64,000 nt of DNA, taken from contig NZ_CP013141.1 of the NCBI RefSeq assembly GCF_001442535.1, positions 3,141,313-3,205,312 on the forward strand, read 5' to 3'. Positions within the stretch are counted from its first letter, which is position 1; each line of letters starts with the position of its first letter. Origin of the DNA: Lysobacter antibioticus. Lineage in GTDB: Bacteria; Pseudomonadota; Gammaproteobacteria; Xanthomonadales; Xanthomonadaceae. Under the pieces are notes generated by a model. The model made no database searches. It had not been told where the DNA came from and worked only from the letters and a program-made list of their open reading frames with translations. Made by a program: the position numbers and the translations under genes. Of this stretch, positions 1 through 8,503 are shown in pieces.

Positions 1-175
1 ACGCGGCCGGGTTACTTTCTTTTGCTAAGCCCAAAAGAAAGGTAACCAAAGAAAAGGGCTCTCCTTGCAAGGGCACAGGCCACGAGTACGGTGCTGTCGC
101 CGGGATTTTTCGATAGGACATCCTTGTCCTATCGAAAAACGGCGCACGTCCTGTGCGCCGCCCTCCGGGTCTACT
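1..175 (+). repeat. Structured dispersed repeat, copy A (cut by the window edge)
   Basis: This non-coding element matches a second copy near 58312 and an inverted, more diverged copy near 58843. It begins with GTTACTTTCTTTTG (11-24), which pairs with CAAAAGAAAG-GTAAC (32-46). A long hairpin follows: TTTTTCGATAGGACA (106-120) pairs with TGTCCTATCGAAAAA (125-139). A third stem, CGGCGCAC (140-147), pairs with GTGCGCCG (153-160). It ends near CCCTCCGGGTCT. Between copies the stems change on both sides together, so the fold seems to be kept. The family is unknown to me; a REP/MITE-like mobile element or a structured RNA are both possible. Confidence 0.8.
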
Positions 176-208
176 GTTGACCGGCACAGCGTCAAAGCCA
201 ATCAAAAT

Positions 209-280
<72 letters not shown>

Positions 281-359
281 ACACCAGGGCTTCAAGTCGA
301 CCGCAGGGTTCTGGTAATCAGCCATCCCGGCGATGGCCCGGAGCCAACGACGCATCCGA

Positions 360-599
360 CTACTTGCGCCGCAGCGCATGACCATCACGCTGCATCTGCC
401 GATGATGCCGCTCCGCACAGGCCGGGCCGCAATAGAGCCGCTGCGGGTCGTCGTCGAACGGTTCCAGGCAAGCGTGGTTCAAGCAATAGCCTGCCGCGAT
501 CGGCCGGGTCATGGTTTCTGCGGCCAGTAGATGGGCCTGCAGCGATTGGGCGAGGTTGATCTCCTCGAATTGCTGCGCTTGATCGATGATGTCGCTCAT
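360..599 (-). CDS. Small C4 zinc-finger protein, TraR/DksA-like
   Basis: A 79-residue protein. The N-terminal half looks like an amphipathic helix (residues 1-30). The C-terminal half has four cysteines in the pattern C-x4-C then C-x3-C (CLNHAC and CGPAC, about residues 39-61), which would form a zinc finger like those of phage or plasmid TraR/DksA-type proteins. Such proteins often act on RNA polymerase through its secondary channel, but that role is only inferred here. The gene stands alone, beside a repeat element, with no phage genes nearby. It may be a mobile-element relic. The start ATG at 599 is the only good one. Confidence 0.6.
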   Translation of the reverse strand: MSDIIDQAQQFEEINLAQSLQAHLLAAETMTRPIAAGYCLNHACLEPFDDDPQRLYCGPACAERHHRQMQRDGHALRRK

Positions 600-967
600 G
601 GGTGGATCGAATCCTTGGGAAAGGCGCCGACGCGATGTCGTCGCGGGAAGGCGGGCGGCCGCGATGCACGCGACCCGACGTGGCGACCGGGGATGGCCGT
701 GTTCGTGTCGGTATCAGCCTTCCATCGCAGCGTCCCACCGGCTGACACGCGGGCGCGGATGGCGGAGGCGGAATCGCATTGCCTGCGCGATTTGCGCCAC
801 AGTTCACGCCGCGAGGCGGATGGGCTGAACCGAATCCGTACGGAATGACGTCATGACATGACGTGCGCATGAACGAAGTCCATAAATGCGGCGCGCGTAT
901 CTCGAGGTGAGACGTCGGCTCGCTATGGTGTCGTCATCGGCCATCGCGCGGCCGAGTGGAGTGCGCC
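600..967. other. Intergenic region with a TGACGT-rich block
   Basis: No convincing gene is present. The only notable structure is ATGACGTCAT (845-854), a perfect palindrome followed at once by another ATGACGT (857-863). It lies about 105 bp before the next gene and could be an operator, but nothing else supports this. Confidence 0.3.
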
Positions 968-1282
968 ATGACGTTCGAGACCCGCCCCGATCGCGGCCCG
1001 GAGCCCAGCCGCGCCATGCAGGCCCTGTACGACGCGACCTGGTTCGCGTTGTGCGAAGGCGACCGTTATTCGGCGATGGGTCGGCGCGCAGTCGCCAATT
1101 CGTTCTACAAGTTGTTGCCGCTCCTGGCCGAAGCGCGCAAGGCCATGGCGCTGGAAACCGCCGCCGTCCAGGCCGCGGGCGATGTCGCGGCGACGGCGGG
1201 CGAGCGTGCGCTGTGCATGCTGCCCTTGGCCGGCATCGGGACCATCGATGCGGTCTCGTCGTCGCTGGCGCAGGACGAATGA
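968..1282 (+). CDS. Hypothetical protein, 104 aa
   Basis: I do not recognise this protein. It starts MTFETRPDRG and appears largely helical and soluble, with no signal peptide, membrane segment or metal-binding motif. An in-frame GTG lies 12 bp upstream, but the ATG at 968 is preceded by GGAG (958-961) at good spacing, so I chose it. Codon use is like the neighbours (strong GC in third positions), which supports a real gene. It is monocistronic. Confidence 0.6.
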   Translation: MTFETRPDRGPEPSRAMQALYDATWFALCEGDRYSAMGRRAVANSFYKLLPLLAEARKAMALETAAVQAAGDVAATAGERALCMLPLAGIGTIDAVSSSLAQDE

Positions 1283-1538
1283 ATCGGCGCAGGCCGGTCT
1301 AGCCGGCGGGTCGATGCCGCATCGCTCGTTATTGTCGGCATCGCGCCGGGCGCAGGCCACGGGCGCGATCCGTCCGCGGCACTGCTTGAGCCGGCCGGAC
1401 CCCATTCGATCCGGGCCGGCCCAAGGCCCTGGTTTTCCTGCGTTTCAGGGCCGCGGCCGCGGGCGTGCGAGGCCGGACAGGCGACGAAGCAGCCGGCTCC
1501 GGCTATGATCCCCGGACCGACACAAGGGAAGTGGATCG

Positions 1539-2081
1539 ATGATCAAGTTGGCTTGGGTACTCGGCTTTACCGCAATGCTCGCTCTACCCGCCGGGATCGC
1601 TTCCGCCGCCGAACCCAATGCGCCCGCCGCGCCGGCTGCTCCGCCTGCCGCTGCGACCGCCGATACCAGTGCCGCCGACAAGGCCTTGCACGACACCATC
1701 GCCGGGCTCGATACGCAGGTGTTCGACGCGTTCAACCGCTGCACCGACCCGAAGCAGCTCAAGCGCTACTCGGATTATTTCTCGTCCGACGTCGAGTTCT
1801 ATCACGACATCGGCGGCGTCTCCTGGACGCGCGAATCGATGATCGCCCAGACCCGCGCCGGTGCCTGCGGCAAGATCCGCCGCGAGCTGATCCCGGGCAC
1901 GGTCAAGGTGCGCCCGATCAAGAACTACGGTGCGTTGGAAACCGGGCAGCATCGTTTTTGCCAGGTCAAGACCGGCCAGTGCGACGGCATCAGCGACTTC
2001 CTGCTGATCTGGCGCCAGCAGGCCGATCATTGGGAAGTCGGCCGCGTGATCAGCTACGGCCACGTCGACAATAAGCCCTGA
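1539..2081 (+). CDS. Secreted SnoaL/DUF4440-like (NTF2-fold) protein
   Basis: A 180-residue protein with a clear Sec signal peptide (residues 1-23, ending ASA/AE), an Ala/Pro/Thr-rich linker to about residue 45, and then an NTF2-like domain of the DUF4440/SnoaL kind. Supporting features are the opening helix with FDAFNRC, the segment DYFSSDVEFYHDIGG typical of the fold's cone entrance, and the final strands with WRQQADHWEVGRVISYGH. Members of this fold bind small ligands or act as isomerases; no substrate can be named. Three cysteines could form disulfides in the periplasm. A strong bidirectional terminator follows. Confidence 0.8.
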   Translation: MIKLAWVLGFTAMLALPAGIASAAEPNAPAAPAAPPAAATADTSAADKALHDTIAGLDTQVFDAFNRCTDPKQLKRYSDYFSSDVEFYHDIGGVSWTRESMIAQTRAGACGKIRRELIPGTVKVRPIKNYGALETGQHRFCQVKTGQCDGISDFLLIWRQQADHWEVGRVISYGHVDNKP

Positions 2082-2157
2082 GCGGGCCCCGCGGGCCTGA
2101 GGCCCGCCGCGTTGCGCCTGCGATCGCGTCGCGCTGAATCTGTCCGCAAGCAAACCG

Positions 2158-2185
2158 CCTCCCCGTGCCGAGCACGGGGAGGTTT
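2158..2185. terminator. Bidirectional hairpin terminator
   Basis: CCTCCCCGTGC (2158-2168) pairs with GCACGGGGAGG (2172-2182) around a 3-nt loop. It is followed by TTT on the plus strand, and by a short T run on the minus strand (AAA at 2152-2154). It sits between convergent genes ending at 2081 (+) and 2325 (-). A smaller stem at 2091-2107 (GCGGGCC/GGCCCGC) precedes it. Confidence 0.75.
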
Positions 2186-2324
2186 CGGCGTATCTGCTTG
2201 ATCGGTGGACCAATGAGCGCCGGGGCGCGTCGGCCTTCGCGACCGGGGTTTGCGGTATCCGCCCATGCCGGCCAACGCGACTTCCGAGCTGACGTCTGCC
2301 CGGAGAGCGCGGGCCGCGGTCGAC

Positions 2325-3452
2325 TCAGGACTTCTTCGGCGGCGGCAGGGCCTTGGCGTGGACCTTGTTGCCCTCGGCGAGCAGCGCGTTCGGCGCCAGC
2401 ACGATGGTCTCGCCCGGGCGGATGCCGCTAAGGATCTCGATCTCGTTGCCGAGGTTGCGGCCCAGGGTGACGTCGCGATAGGCGATGGTCGAGTCGCTCT
2501 TGAGGGCGACGATCTGGGCGCCGCTGGCGCGTTGGATCACCGTCGACACCGGCAGCACCACCGCCGCGGCCGCGCGCGGCAGGTGCAGGCGCACGGTGCC
2601 GACCATGCCGGCCGGAATGCGGCTGTCGGGGTTGGGCAGGCGCAGCTCGGTGCGCATCACCCCGGCTTCGCGCGAGAGGTTGCGCGCGCTGCGTGCGACC
2701 TGGGCCTTGAAGACCTGCCCAGGCAATTCCGGGAAGCTGACCTCCGCTTCCAGGCCCGGTTCGATCTGCAGGGCGGCGTTCTGCGGTACGTCGACGACCA
2801 CGCGCAGCGGGTCGAGCACGTTGACCTCGAACATCGGCGCGCTGGCCGAGGCCGAATCGCCGACCACGCGATCGCCGCGCTCGATGTTGCGCGCCACCAC
2901 CACCCCGGCGAACGGCGCGCGCACCGCCTGGAACGACTGCCGTTCCAGGGCTGCGGTCAGCCGCGCCTGGGCGGCGTTGCGCGCCGCGACTGCGACATCA
3001 AAGCTGCCCTTGCGGTCGCTGAAGTATTCCTTGGAGATCGCACCCGAACCGATCAGCGCCTGGGCGCGGTCGTAGTTGACCTTGGCCAGTTCCTGGTCGG
3101 CGGTGGTCTGGGCGAGCACCGCGCGCGCTTCGCGCACCGATTGGTCGATCTCCGGCGCGGAGATCGTCGCCAGCACCTGGCCGGCAGCGACGCGGTCGCC
3201 GAGTTCGACCTTGCGTTCGCTGACGAAGCCGGTCGCGCGGGCGTACAACTGCGCCGACTCGCCGGCCTGCGCGCGCGCGGGCAAGGACAGCTCGGTGATC
3301 GGGTCGGCGGCCTTGGCCTGCACCGTGAGCACTTCGGGCAGGGCGGCGACCGGCGTGGTCTCGGCGTCGCTGCGGCCGCAGCCCGACAACGCGGCGAGCA
3401 GGGCCGCGGTCACGGCGGTGCGCAACAACGGGCCGTTGAGGACGATGTTCAT
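2325..3452 (-). CDS. RND efflux periplasmic adaptor (membrane fusion protein)
   Basis: A 375-residue adaptor linking an inner-membrane RND pump to an outer-membrane channel. The N-terminus (MNIVLNGPLL...LLAALSGCGRS) is a lipoprotein signal with lipobox LSGC, so it is probably anchored by lipid. Then come the split biotinyl-lipoyl domain (GDRVAAGQVLATI and APFAGVVVARNIERGDRVV), an alpha-hairpin between them, a beta-barrel and a membrane-proximal domain ending in a Lys/Pro-rich tail. The ATG overlaps the stop of the permease gene by 4 bp (ATGA), so the two are translationally coupled. No TolC-type gene lies nearby, so an outer-membrane partner encoded elsewhere is implied. Confidence 0.93.
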   Translation of the reverse strand: MNIVLNGPLLRTAVTAALLAALSGCGRSDAETTPVAALPEVLTVQAKAADPITELSLPARAQAGESAQLYARATGFVSERKVELGDRVAAGQVLATISAPEIDQSVREARAVLAQTTADQELAKVNYDRAQALIGSGAISKEYFSDRKGSFDVAVAARNAAQARLTAALERQSFQAVRAPFAGVVVARNIERGDRVVGDSASASAPMFEVNVLDPLRVVVDVPQNAALQIEPGLEAEVSFPELPGQVFKAQVARSARNLSREAGVMRTELRLPNPDSRIPAGMVGTVRLHLPRAAAAVVLPVSTVIQRASGAQIVALKSDSTIAYRDVTLGRNLGNEIEILSGIRPGETIVLAPNALLAEGNKVHAKALPPPKKS

Positions 3453-6400
3453 GGAGCGACTCCTGCGGCGATGGCGGCGGCGTCGACCGGGTCGGTCTGC
3501 GCCTGCGGTTTCCGACGGCGGCCGATCACGGCCAGGATGGAAGGAACCAGGATCAGGGTGGCCGGCGTGCCGAACAGCAGGCCGCCGATCACCGCGCGGC
3601 CGAGCGGCGCGTTCTGTTCGCCGCCGTCGCCCAGGCCGATCGCCATCGGGATGATGCCGAGCACCATCGCGCAGGCGGTCATCAACACCGGGCGCAAACG
3701 CACTGCGGCGGATTCGTAGGCGGCCAATTCCGGGTCGTGGCCGTCGGCGATCAGGCCGCGCGCGAAGCTGGTGACCAGCACGCTGTTGGCGGTGGAGACG
3801 CCGATCACCATCATCACGCCCATCAGCGCCGGCACGCTCAACGGCGTGCCGGTGACGAACAGGCCGATGGCGGCGCCGGCGATCGCCACCGGCAGGCCCG
3901 ACATCGCCACCAGCGGCTGGATCCACGACTGGAAGTTCACCACCAGCACCAGGAATACCAGGATCGCCGACATCGCCAAGCCGGCGGCGAGCTCGCCATA
4001 GGCGCTCTGCATTTCGCCGGCCTGGCCGACGATCTCGATGCGGTTGCCGGGCTTGAGCTTGCCGCCGAGCTCGCCGGTGATCGCGGTCAGCCGGTCGTAG
4101 ACCGAACCCAGGTCGGTGCCCTGCACGTTCGCGACCACGCTGATGGTCGGTGCCAGGGTGGTGCGGGCGATGCTGGCGGGGACGTTGCGCGGCGTGACCG
4201 TGGCGATGTTGCGCAACAACACCGCCTGGCCGTCGCCGCCGATGCGCAGCGGTGCGTTGAGCAGGGCGTCGATGTCGCGCAGGCGGTCGATCGGCGCCTG
4301 CACCTGCACGGTGTAGGCGATGGCGTTGACGGTGTCGGTCCAGTACACCGGCGAGACCGTGCCGGCCGAGCCGAGCACCGCGAGCACGGCGCGGCTGGCC
4401 TGCTGCGCGTCGAGGCCGAGTTGGGCGGCGCGGGTGCGGTCGATCTTGACCTGGTACTCGGGCAGGTCGAGCACCTGGCGCAGGGCGATGTCGACCGCGC
4501 CCGGCACCTGATGCAGGCGTTGCTCGATCTGGCGCGCGGCGGCGAGGTTGCCGGGCACGTCGCGGCCGATCAGGCGCACCTCGAAGGCGGCCGCGGCGGA
4601 GCCGGCGAGGGTGCGGCTGGTCGCGTCGGGCGGACGCTCGAACAGTTTCACGTCGGGGAAGCGCTCGGCGATGCGCTGGCGGATCTTGACCAGGTAATCG
4701 TGGCTGTTGGCGTGCGGCGAACGCAGTTGCAGCATGATCTCGGCCTCGAACGAGCCGACCACGGTGCTGTCGACCAGCGACAGGTTGATCGCATCGGGCA
4801 CGCCGATCTGTTCGTACACCGTCTGCAGTTCGGCCGGCGGGATGATGCTGCGGATCTCGCGCTGGATTTCGCTGACCCGCGCCGCGGTCTCTTCCAGGCG
4901 CGTGCCGGTCGGCAGGCGCACCTGCAGGCGCAATTGGCCGGCGTCGACCTGGGGGAAGTACTCGCGGCCCAGCGACATCGCCGCGAGCGCGCCGGCGCCG
5001 AACACCAGCACCGCGACCAGGCCCAGCACGGCGCCGTGATGGCCGAGGCGGATCAGCAGCGCATGATGTTTGTCGCGCAGCCGGTCGAGCACGTGTTCGA
5101 CTTTATGACTGACCTTGAGCAACAACTTTTCCGGCGCCCAGCGCGGGTTGGCGCGGCTTTGGATGTCGGCCGGCAGCAGCAGGTAACACAGCACCGGGAT
5201 CAGGGTGCGCGAGAGCAGGAACGAGGCCAGCATGGCGAAGATCACCGCCAGCGCGAGCGGGGTGAACACCCACGCCGACAGCCCGGTCATCAGCAGGATC
5301 GGCGTGAGCACGATGCAGATCGCGATGGTCGAGACCATCTCCGGGAACACCACTTCCTTGGCGCTGTCGAGGATCGCGGTGCGCACGTCCTTGCCCAGGG
5401 CGATGTTGCGGTTGGTGTTTTCGACGTCGACCACCGCGTTGTCGACCAGGATGCCGATCGCCAGCGCCAGGCCGCCCAGGGTCATGACGTTGAAGGTGTA
5501 GCCGAGCAGATGCAGCATCGCCACCGAGGCGAGCAGGGCCAGCGGGATCGCCGACAGCACGATCATGCTCGAGCGCCAGGAGCCGATGAACACCAGCACC
5601 ACCAGGGCCACCAGCAGGCCGACCAGCACCGCTTCGTGTTCGATCGAACCGATCGCGTTATCGACGAACACCGACTGATCGAAGATCGGCTGGATGCGCG
5701 TGCCCGGCGGCGCCGAGGCTTCGATCTCGGGCAGACGCTCGCGGATTGCGCGCACGATCTCCACCGCGGACGCGCCGCCGAGCTTGATCAGCGCCACCGA
5801 CACCGCGCTGGAGCCGTCCATGCGCGCGATGTTGGTCTGCAGCGCGCCGCCGTCGCGCACCGAGGCCACGTCGCGCACGTAGATCACCACGCCGTTGCGC
5901 GCGGTCACCGGGATCTCCAGGAACTCGGCCGCGGTGGCCGGGCTGGTGTCGATCGAGATCTGCATCTCGCGCCGGCCTTCGCGGATCGAACCCGAGGGCA
6001 GGGTCGGGCTGCCGCGTTCGAGCGCGCCGGTGACGTCGGCCGGGGTCAGGCCGTAGGTCTGCAGCTTGGCCGGATCCAGGTCGACCATGATCTGCCGCGG
6101 CGCGCCGCCGTAGGGCAGGGTCATGCGGATGCCGGGAATGGTCTGGATCTGCGAGCGCAACTGCAGGCGGGCGTAATCGTAGAGCTGGGCTTCGGTCAGC
6201 GAATCCGAGGACAGCACCAGTTGCAGCACCGGCGTGCTCGACACGTTGTTGCGCACCACCAGCGGCGGCGAGGTGCCCGGCGGCATGCGCCGCAGGATCG
6301 TCTGCGAGACCGCGGTGATCTGCACCAGGGCGCGGTCGAGGCTGACGGTGGGCTGGAAATCGATGCGCACGATGCTGGCGCCGTTGAGCGTTTCCGAGCG

Positions 6401-6643
6401 CACTTCCTTGAGGTCGTCGACGGTGTTGAGAATCGCCGCCTCCGAGAACGAAGTCATCTTCGCGGCGACGTCGGCCGCGGGCAGGCCGCTGTAGGTCCAG
6501 ACCAGGTTGACCGAGGGGATGCCGACCTCGGGCAGGATATCGGTCGGCATCTTGCGCGCCGACAACACGCCGAACAGCAGGATCAGGATCGCCAGGACGC
6601 CGATGGTGTAGCGGCGGCTCAAGGCGTATTGAACTATCCACAT
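3449..6643 (-). CDS. RND family efflux transporter permease (HAE-type)
   Basis: A 1064-residue inner-membrane proton-driven pump. Two six-helix halves, each with a large periplasmic loop, are visible: TM1 at about 12-28, the TM2-6 group at about 336-480, and the second half from about residue 520. The TM4 motif LAIGILVDNAVVDVEN keeps the first essential Asp (D401, matching AcrB D407), while the second is Asn (N402 versus AcrB D408); this Asp-Asn pair is common in many RND branches and is probably not inactivating. It is the first gene of a two-gene operon with the adaptor and is transcribed away from an AraC regulator. Drugs, solvents or fatty acids are possible substrates; the sequence does not say which. 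Confidence 0.95.
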   Translation of the reverse strand: MWIVQYALSRRYTIGVLAILILLFGVLSARKMPTDILPEVGIPSVNLVWTYSGLPAADVAAKMTSFSEAAILNTVDDLKEVRSETLNGASIVRIDFQPTVSLDRALVQITAVSQTILRRMPPGTSPPLVVRNNVSSTPVLQLVLSSDSLTEAQLYDYARLQLRSQIQTIPGIRMTLPYGGAPRQIMVDLDPAKLQTYGLTPADVTGALERGSPTLPSGSIREGRREMQISIDTSPATAAEFLEIPVTARNGVVIYVRDVASVRDGGALQTNIARMDGSSAVSVALIKLGGASAVEIVRAIRERLPEIEASAPPGTRIQPIFDQSVFVDNAIGSIEHEAVLVGLLVALVVLVFIGSWRSSMIVLSAIPLALLASVAMLHLLGYTFNVMTLGGLALAIGILVDNAVVDVENTNRNIALGKDVRTAILDSAKEVVFPEMVSTIAICIVLTPILLMTGLSAWVFTPLALAVIFAMLASFLLSRTLIPVLCYLLLPADIQSRANPRWAPEKLLLKVSHKVEHVLDRLRDKHHALLIRLGHHGAVLGLVAVLVFGAGALAAMSLGREYFPQVDAGQLRLQVRLPTGTRLEETAARVSEIQREIRSIIPPAELQTVYEQIGVPDAINLSLVDSTVVGSFEAEIMLQLRSPHANSHDYLVKIRQRIAERFPDVKLFERPPDATSRTLAGSAAAAFEVRLIGRDVPGNLAAARQIEQRLHQVPGAVDIALRQVLDLPEYQVKIDRTRAAQLGLDAQQASRAVLAVLGSAGTVSPVYWTDTVNAIAYTVQVQAPIDRLRDIDALLNAPLRIGGDGQAVLLRNIATVTPRNVPASIARTTLAPTISVVANVQGTDLGSVYDRLTAITGELGGKLKPGNRIEIVGQAGEMQSAYGELAAGLAMSAILVFLVLVVNFQSWIQPLVAMSGLPVAIAGAAIGLFVTGTPLSVPALMGVMMVIGVSTANSVLVTSFARGLIADGHDPELAAYESAAVRLRPVLMTACAMVLGIIPMAIGLGDGGEQNAPLGRAVIGGLLFGTPATLILVPSILAVIGRRRKPQAQTDPVDAAAIAAGVAP

Positions 6644-7119
6644 CGCGAGAGGTTTCCGACGGCTGGATGAATGGAGCGAGCGTCCGCGCCGCGCGGCCTG
6701 ATCGTCGGCCGCACGCAGCGGGAATGACTGCGCGTTGGCCGCGACGATCGGGCGGGCGCTCGACGGCGCGTCGACGTGGGCACGGGTGGCGCTGGGGTTC
6801 CGGGCTGGGCTCGGCCTCGCTGGGCGAAGAGGGGATGGCGCCTGCCGCGCCTGTCCTTACGGCCCGCTCCGGGGCCGGCGCCGGCGGTCGCCGGGCGTCG
6901 CCCCGTTCAGGACGGCGTCGTCGAGCGCAGACTCGTCCCCCGCCGGGCCCTTGCCGTGGCGCTCGACGGGAGATTGGGCATAACTTAGTCCCTGGGCCGC
7001 CGGCGCGTTAGTACATTACTGTCGCATCATTGCCTATTCCTGCAATTCGGCCGAAGCGGCACAGTCTGCGGCCAGATTCGTGCCGATAATCGCCGCAACC
7101 CGATAGTCGACGGGAAGCC
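6644..7119. promoter_or_regulatory. Divergent promoter region between RND operon and AraC gene
   Basis: 476 bp with no convincing gene. It must hold the promoters for the efflux operon (leftward) and the AraC regulator (rightward). The AT-richer part near 7005-7035 (GTTAGTACATTACTGTCGCA) is the best candidate for the AraC-gene promoter. I see no clear inverted repeat that could be called an operator. Confidence 0.45.
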
Positions 7120-8073
7120 ATGAACGCCAATACTTCCGCAGAATCGATCGCCCAACGCGGGAGCTGCGCGGCGCAGGCCGAGCTGGTGGACCGGATTGCC
7201 CGATTGACGCACGGCGACGGAGTGCACCCGACCGGGGTCGGCGCTCTGCACCTGATCCGCATGAGCGGGCCGACCGAATGCTCGCCTTCGGTGTACGAGC
7301 CGCGCCTGTGCATCGTCGCTCAGGGCCGCAAGGTCGTGACCCTGTCCGACCGCACGTATCACTACGATCCGCTCAATTACCTGGTGGTGTCGGTGACCCT
7401 GCCGATGATCGGCCAGGTCGTCGAGGCCACGCCCGACAAGCCCTACCTGTGCCTGCGCATCGACATCGACCCGGCCGATATCGCCCGCTTGCTGGTCGAT
7501 GCCGGGCAGTCGCTGGCCGAGCGCGGCTACGGCGGCAGCCACCATTCGGCCGATCTCGGCCTGTACGCGGCCCGCGTCAACAAGACCCTGATGGATGCGG
7601 TGCTGCGCCTGATGCGCTTGCTGGATACGCCGCAGGACCTGCCGGTGCTGGCGCCGCTGGCGCTGCGCGAAATCTTCTATCGCGTGCTGATGGGCGACCT
7701 AGGTCATCGTCTGCGCGCGCTGACCGTCAGCGACAGCCGTTCCAACCGCATCGCCAAGGCGGTGGCGGTGCTGCGCCAGTGCTATCTGCAACCGCTGAGC
7801 ATCGAGGCCCTGGCCGAGCAAGTGCACATGAGTACTTCGTCGCTGCATCACCAGTTCAAGGCGGTGACCACGATGTCGCCGTTGCAGTTCCAGAAGCAGC
7901 TGCGCCTGCACGAGGCGCGCCGGCTGATGATGGTCAACGGCGTCGAGGCGGTGGTCGCCGCGCATCGCGTGGGCTACGAGAGCCCCTCGCAGTTCAGTCG
8001 CGAGTACAAGCGTTTGTTCGGCGCGCCGCCGCGCGCGGAAGTGGTGCAGGCGCGCAGCGCGCCGCAGAGCTGA
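7120..8073 (+). CDS. AraC-family transcriptional regulator (AraC_N type)
   Basis: A 317-residue regulator. The N-terminal part (about residues 25-190) has the AraC_N layout, including CIVAQGRKVVTL and YDPLNYLVVSVTLPM. The C-terminal 100 residues hold two helix-turn-helix units: LSIEALAEQVHMSTSSLHHQFK and VVAAHRVGYESPSQFSREY, ending with the usual FG-x-PP. It is divergent from the RND operon, so control of that pump is the natural inference. It stands alone with its own promoter. Confidence 0.92.
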   Translation: MNANTSAESIAQRGSCAAQAELVDRIARLTHGDGVHPTGVGALHLIRMSGPTECSPSVYEPRLCIVAQGRKVVTLSDRTYHYDPLNYLVVSVTLPMIGQVVEATPDKPYLCLRIDIDPADIARLLVDAGQSLAERGYGGSHHSADLGLYAARVNKTLMDAVLRLMRLLDTPQDLPVLAPLALREIFYRVLMGDLGHRLRALTVSDSRSNRIAKAVAVLRQCYLQPLSIEALAEQVHMSTSSLHHQFKAVTTMSPLQFQKQLRLHEARRLMMVNGVEAVVAAHRVGYESPSQFSREYKRLFGAPPRAEVVQARSAPQS

Positions 8074-8503
8074 CCGGCCGGGTCGAGGCGCCTGCATCGA
8101 GGCACCGCAGATTCGCGTGGTTCGGCAGGCCAACGAATTCGCTCTGCCACGTGCGGATCTCGCGCGCACTCACCTTCGCTCACCGCGCTTGCGTTCATTG
8201 ACGATGCGCAGGCGCAACGCGTGCGCTGTAAGCAGTAACGCAAACGAAGTGCGTTGCAGGACAGCGTCGGCGGCGCGAACGCAAATAAACCCCGGATATT
8301 TTTCTTTTGCCGCGCGCGTCGCATTTTTACCCGCGACGCATCGGTAGCTTCTGCGCTCGACGCGAGTGGAGCCAGCGATTGCGATCGCCAGCCAAGCCGG
8401 ATTCGTCGGCATGGAATCGCAATACACCAGCATAGGGACGCTGCCTGCACCGCGACGGAGCGAAAGCCTTCGCTTCGTTAGACCAAGGAGCAGGGGTCCC
8501 GCC
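8074..8503. promoter_or_regulatory. Intergenic region upstream of the GMC/cytochrome operon
   Basis: 430 bp without a convincing gene. An AT-rich island at about 8280-8330 (AAATAAACCCC, GGATATTTTTC, GCATTTTTACC) stands out against the GC-rich background and is the likely promoter area of the following operon. No operator symmetry was found. Confidence 0.35.

Noticed and set aside
3737..6670. Long open frame (977 codons) on the plus strand opposite the RND permease
   Set aside because: It is antisense to a clear RND gene. The translation is rich in Arg, His, Gln and Gly with no domain, as expected for the mirror of a GC-rich gene.
6667..7011. Small gene between the RND operon and the AraC regulator
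   Set aside because: The translation is Arg/Gly/Pro-rich in all frames, has no ribosome binding site, and differs in no way from random GC-rich sequence.
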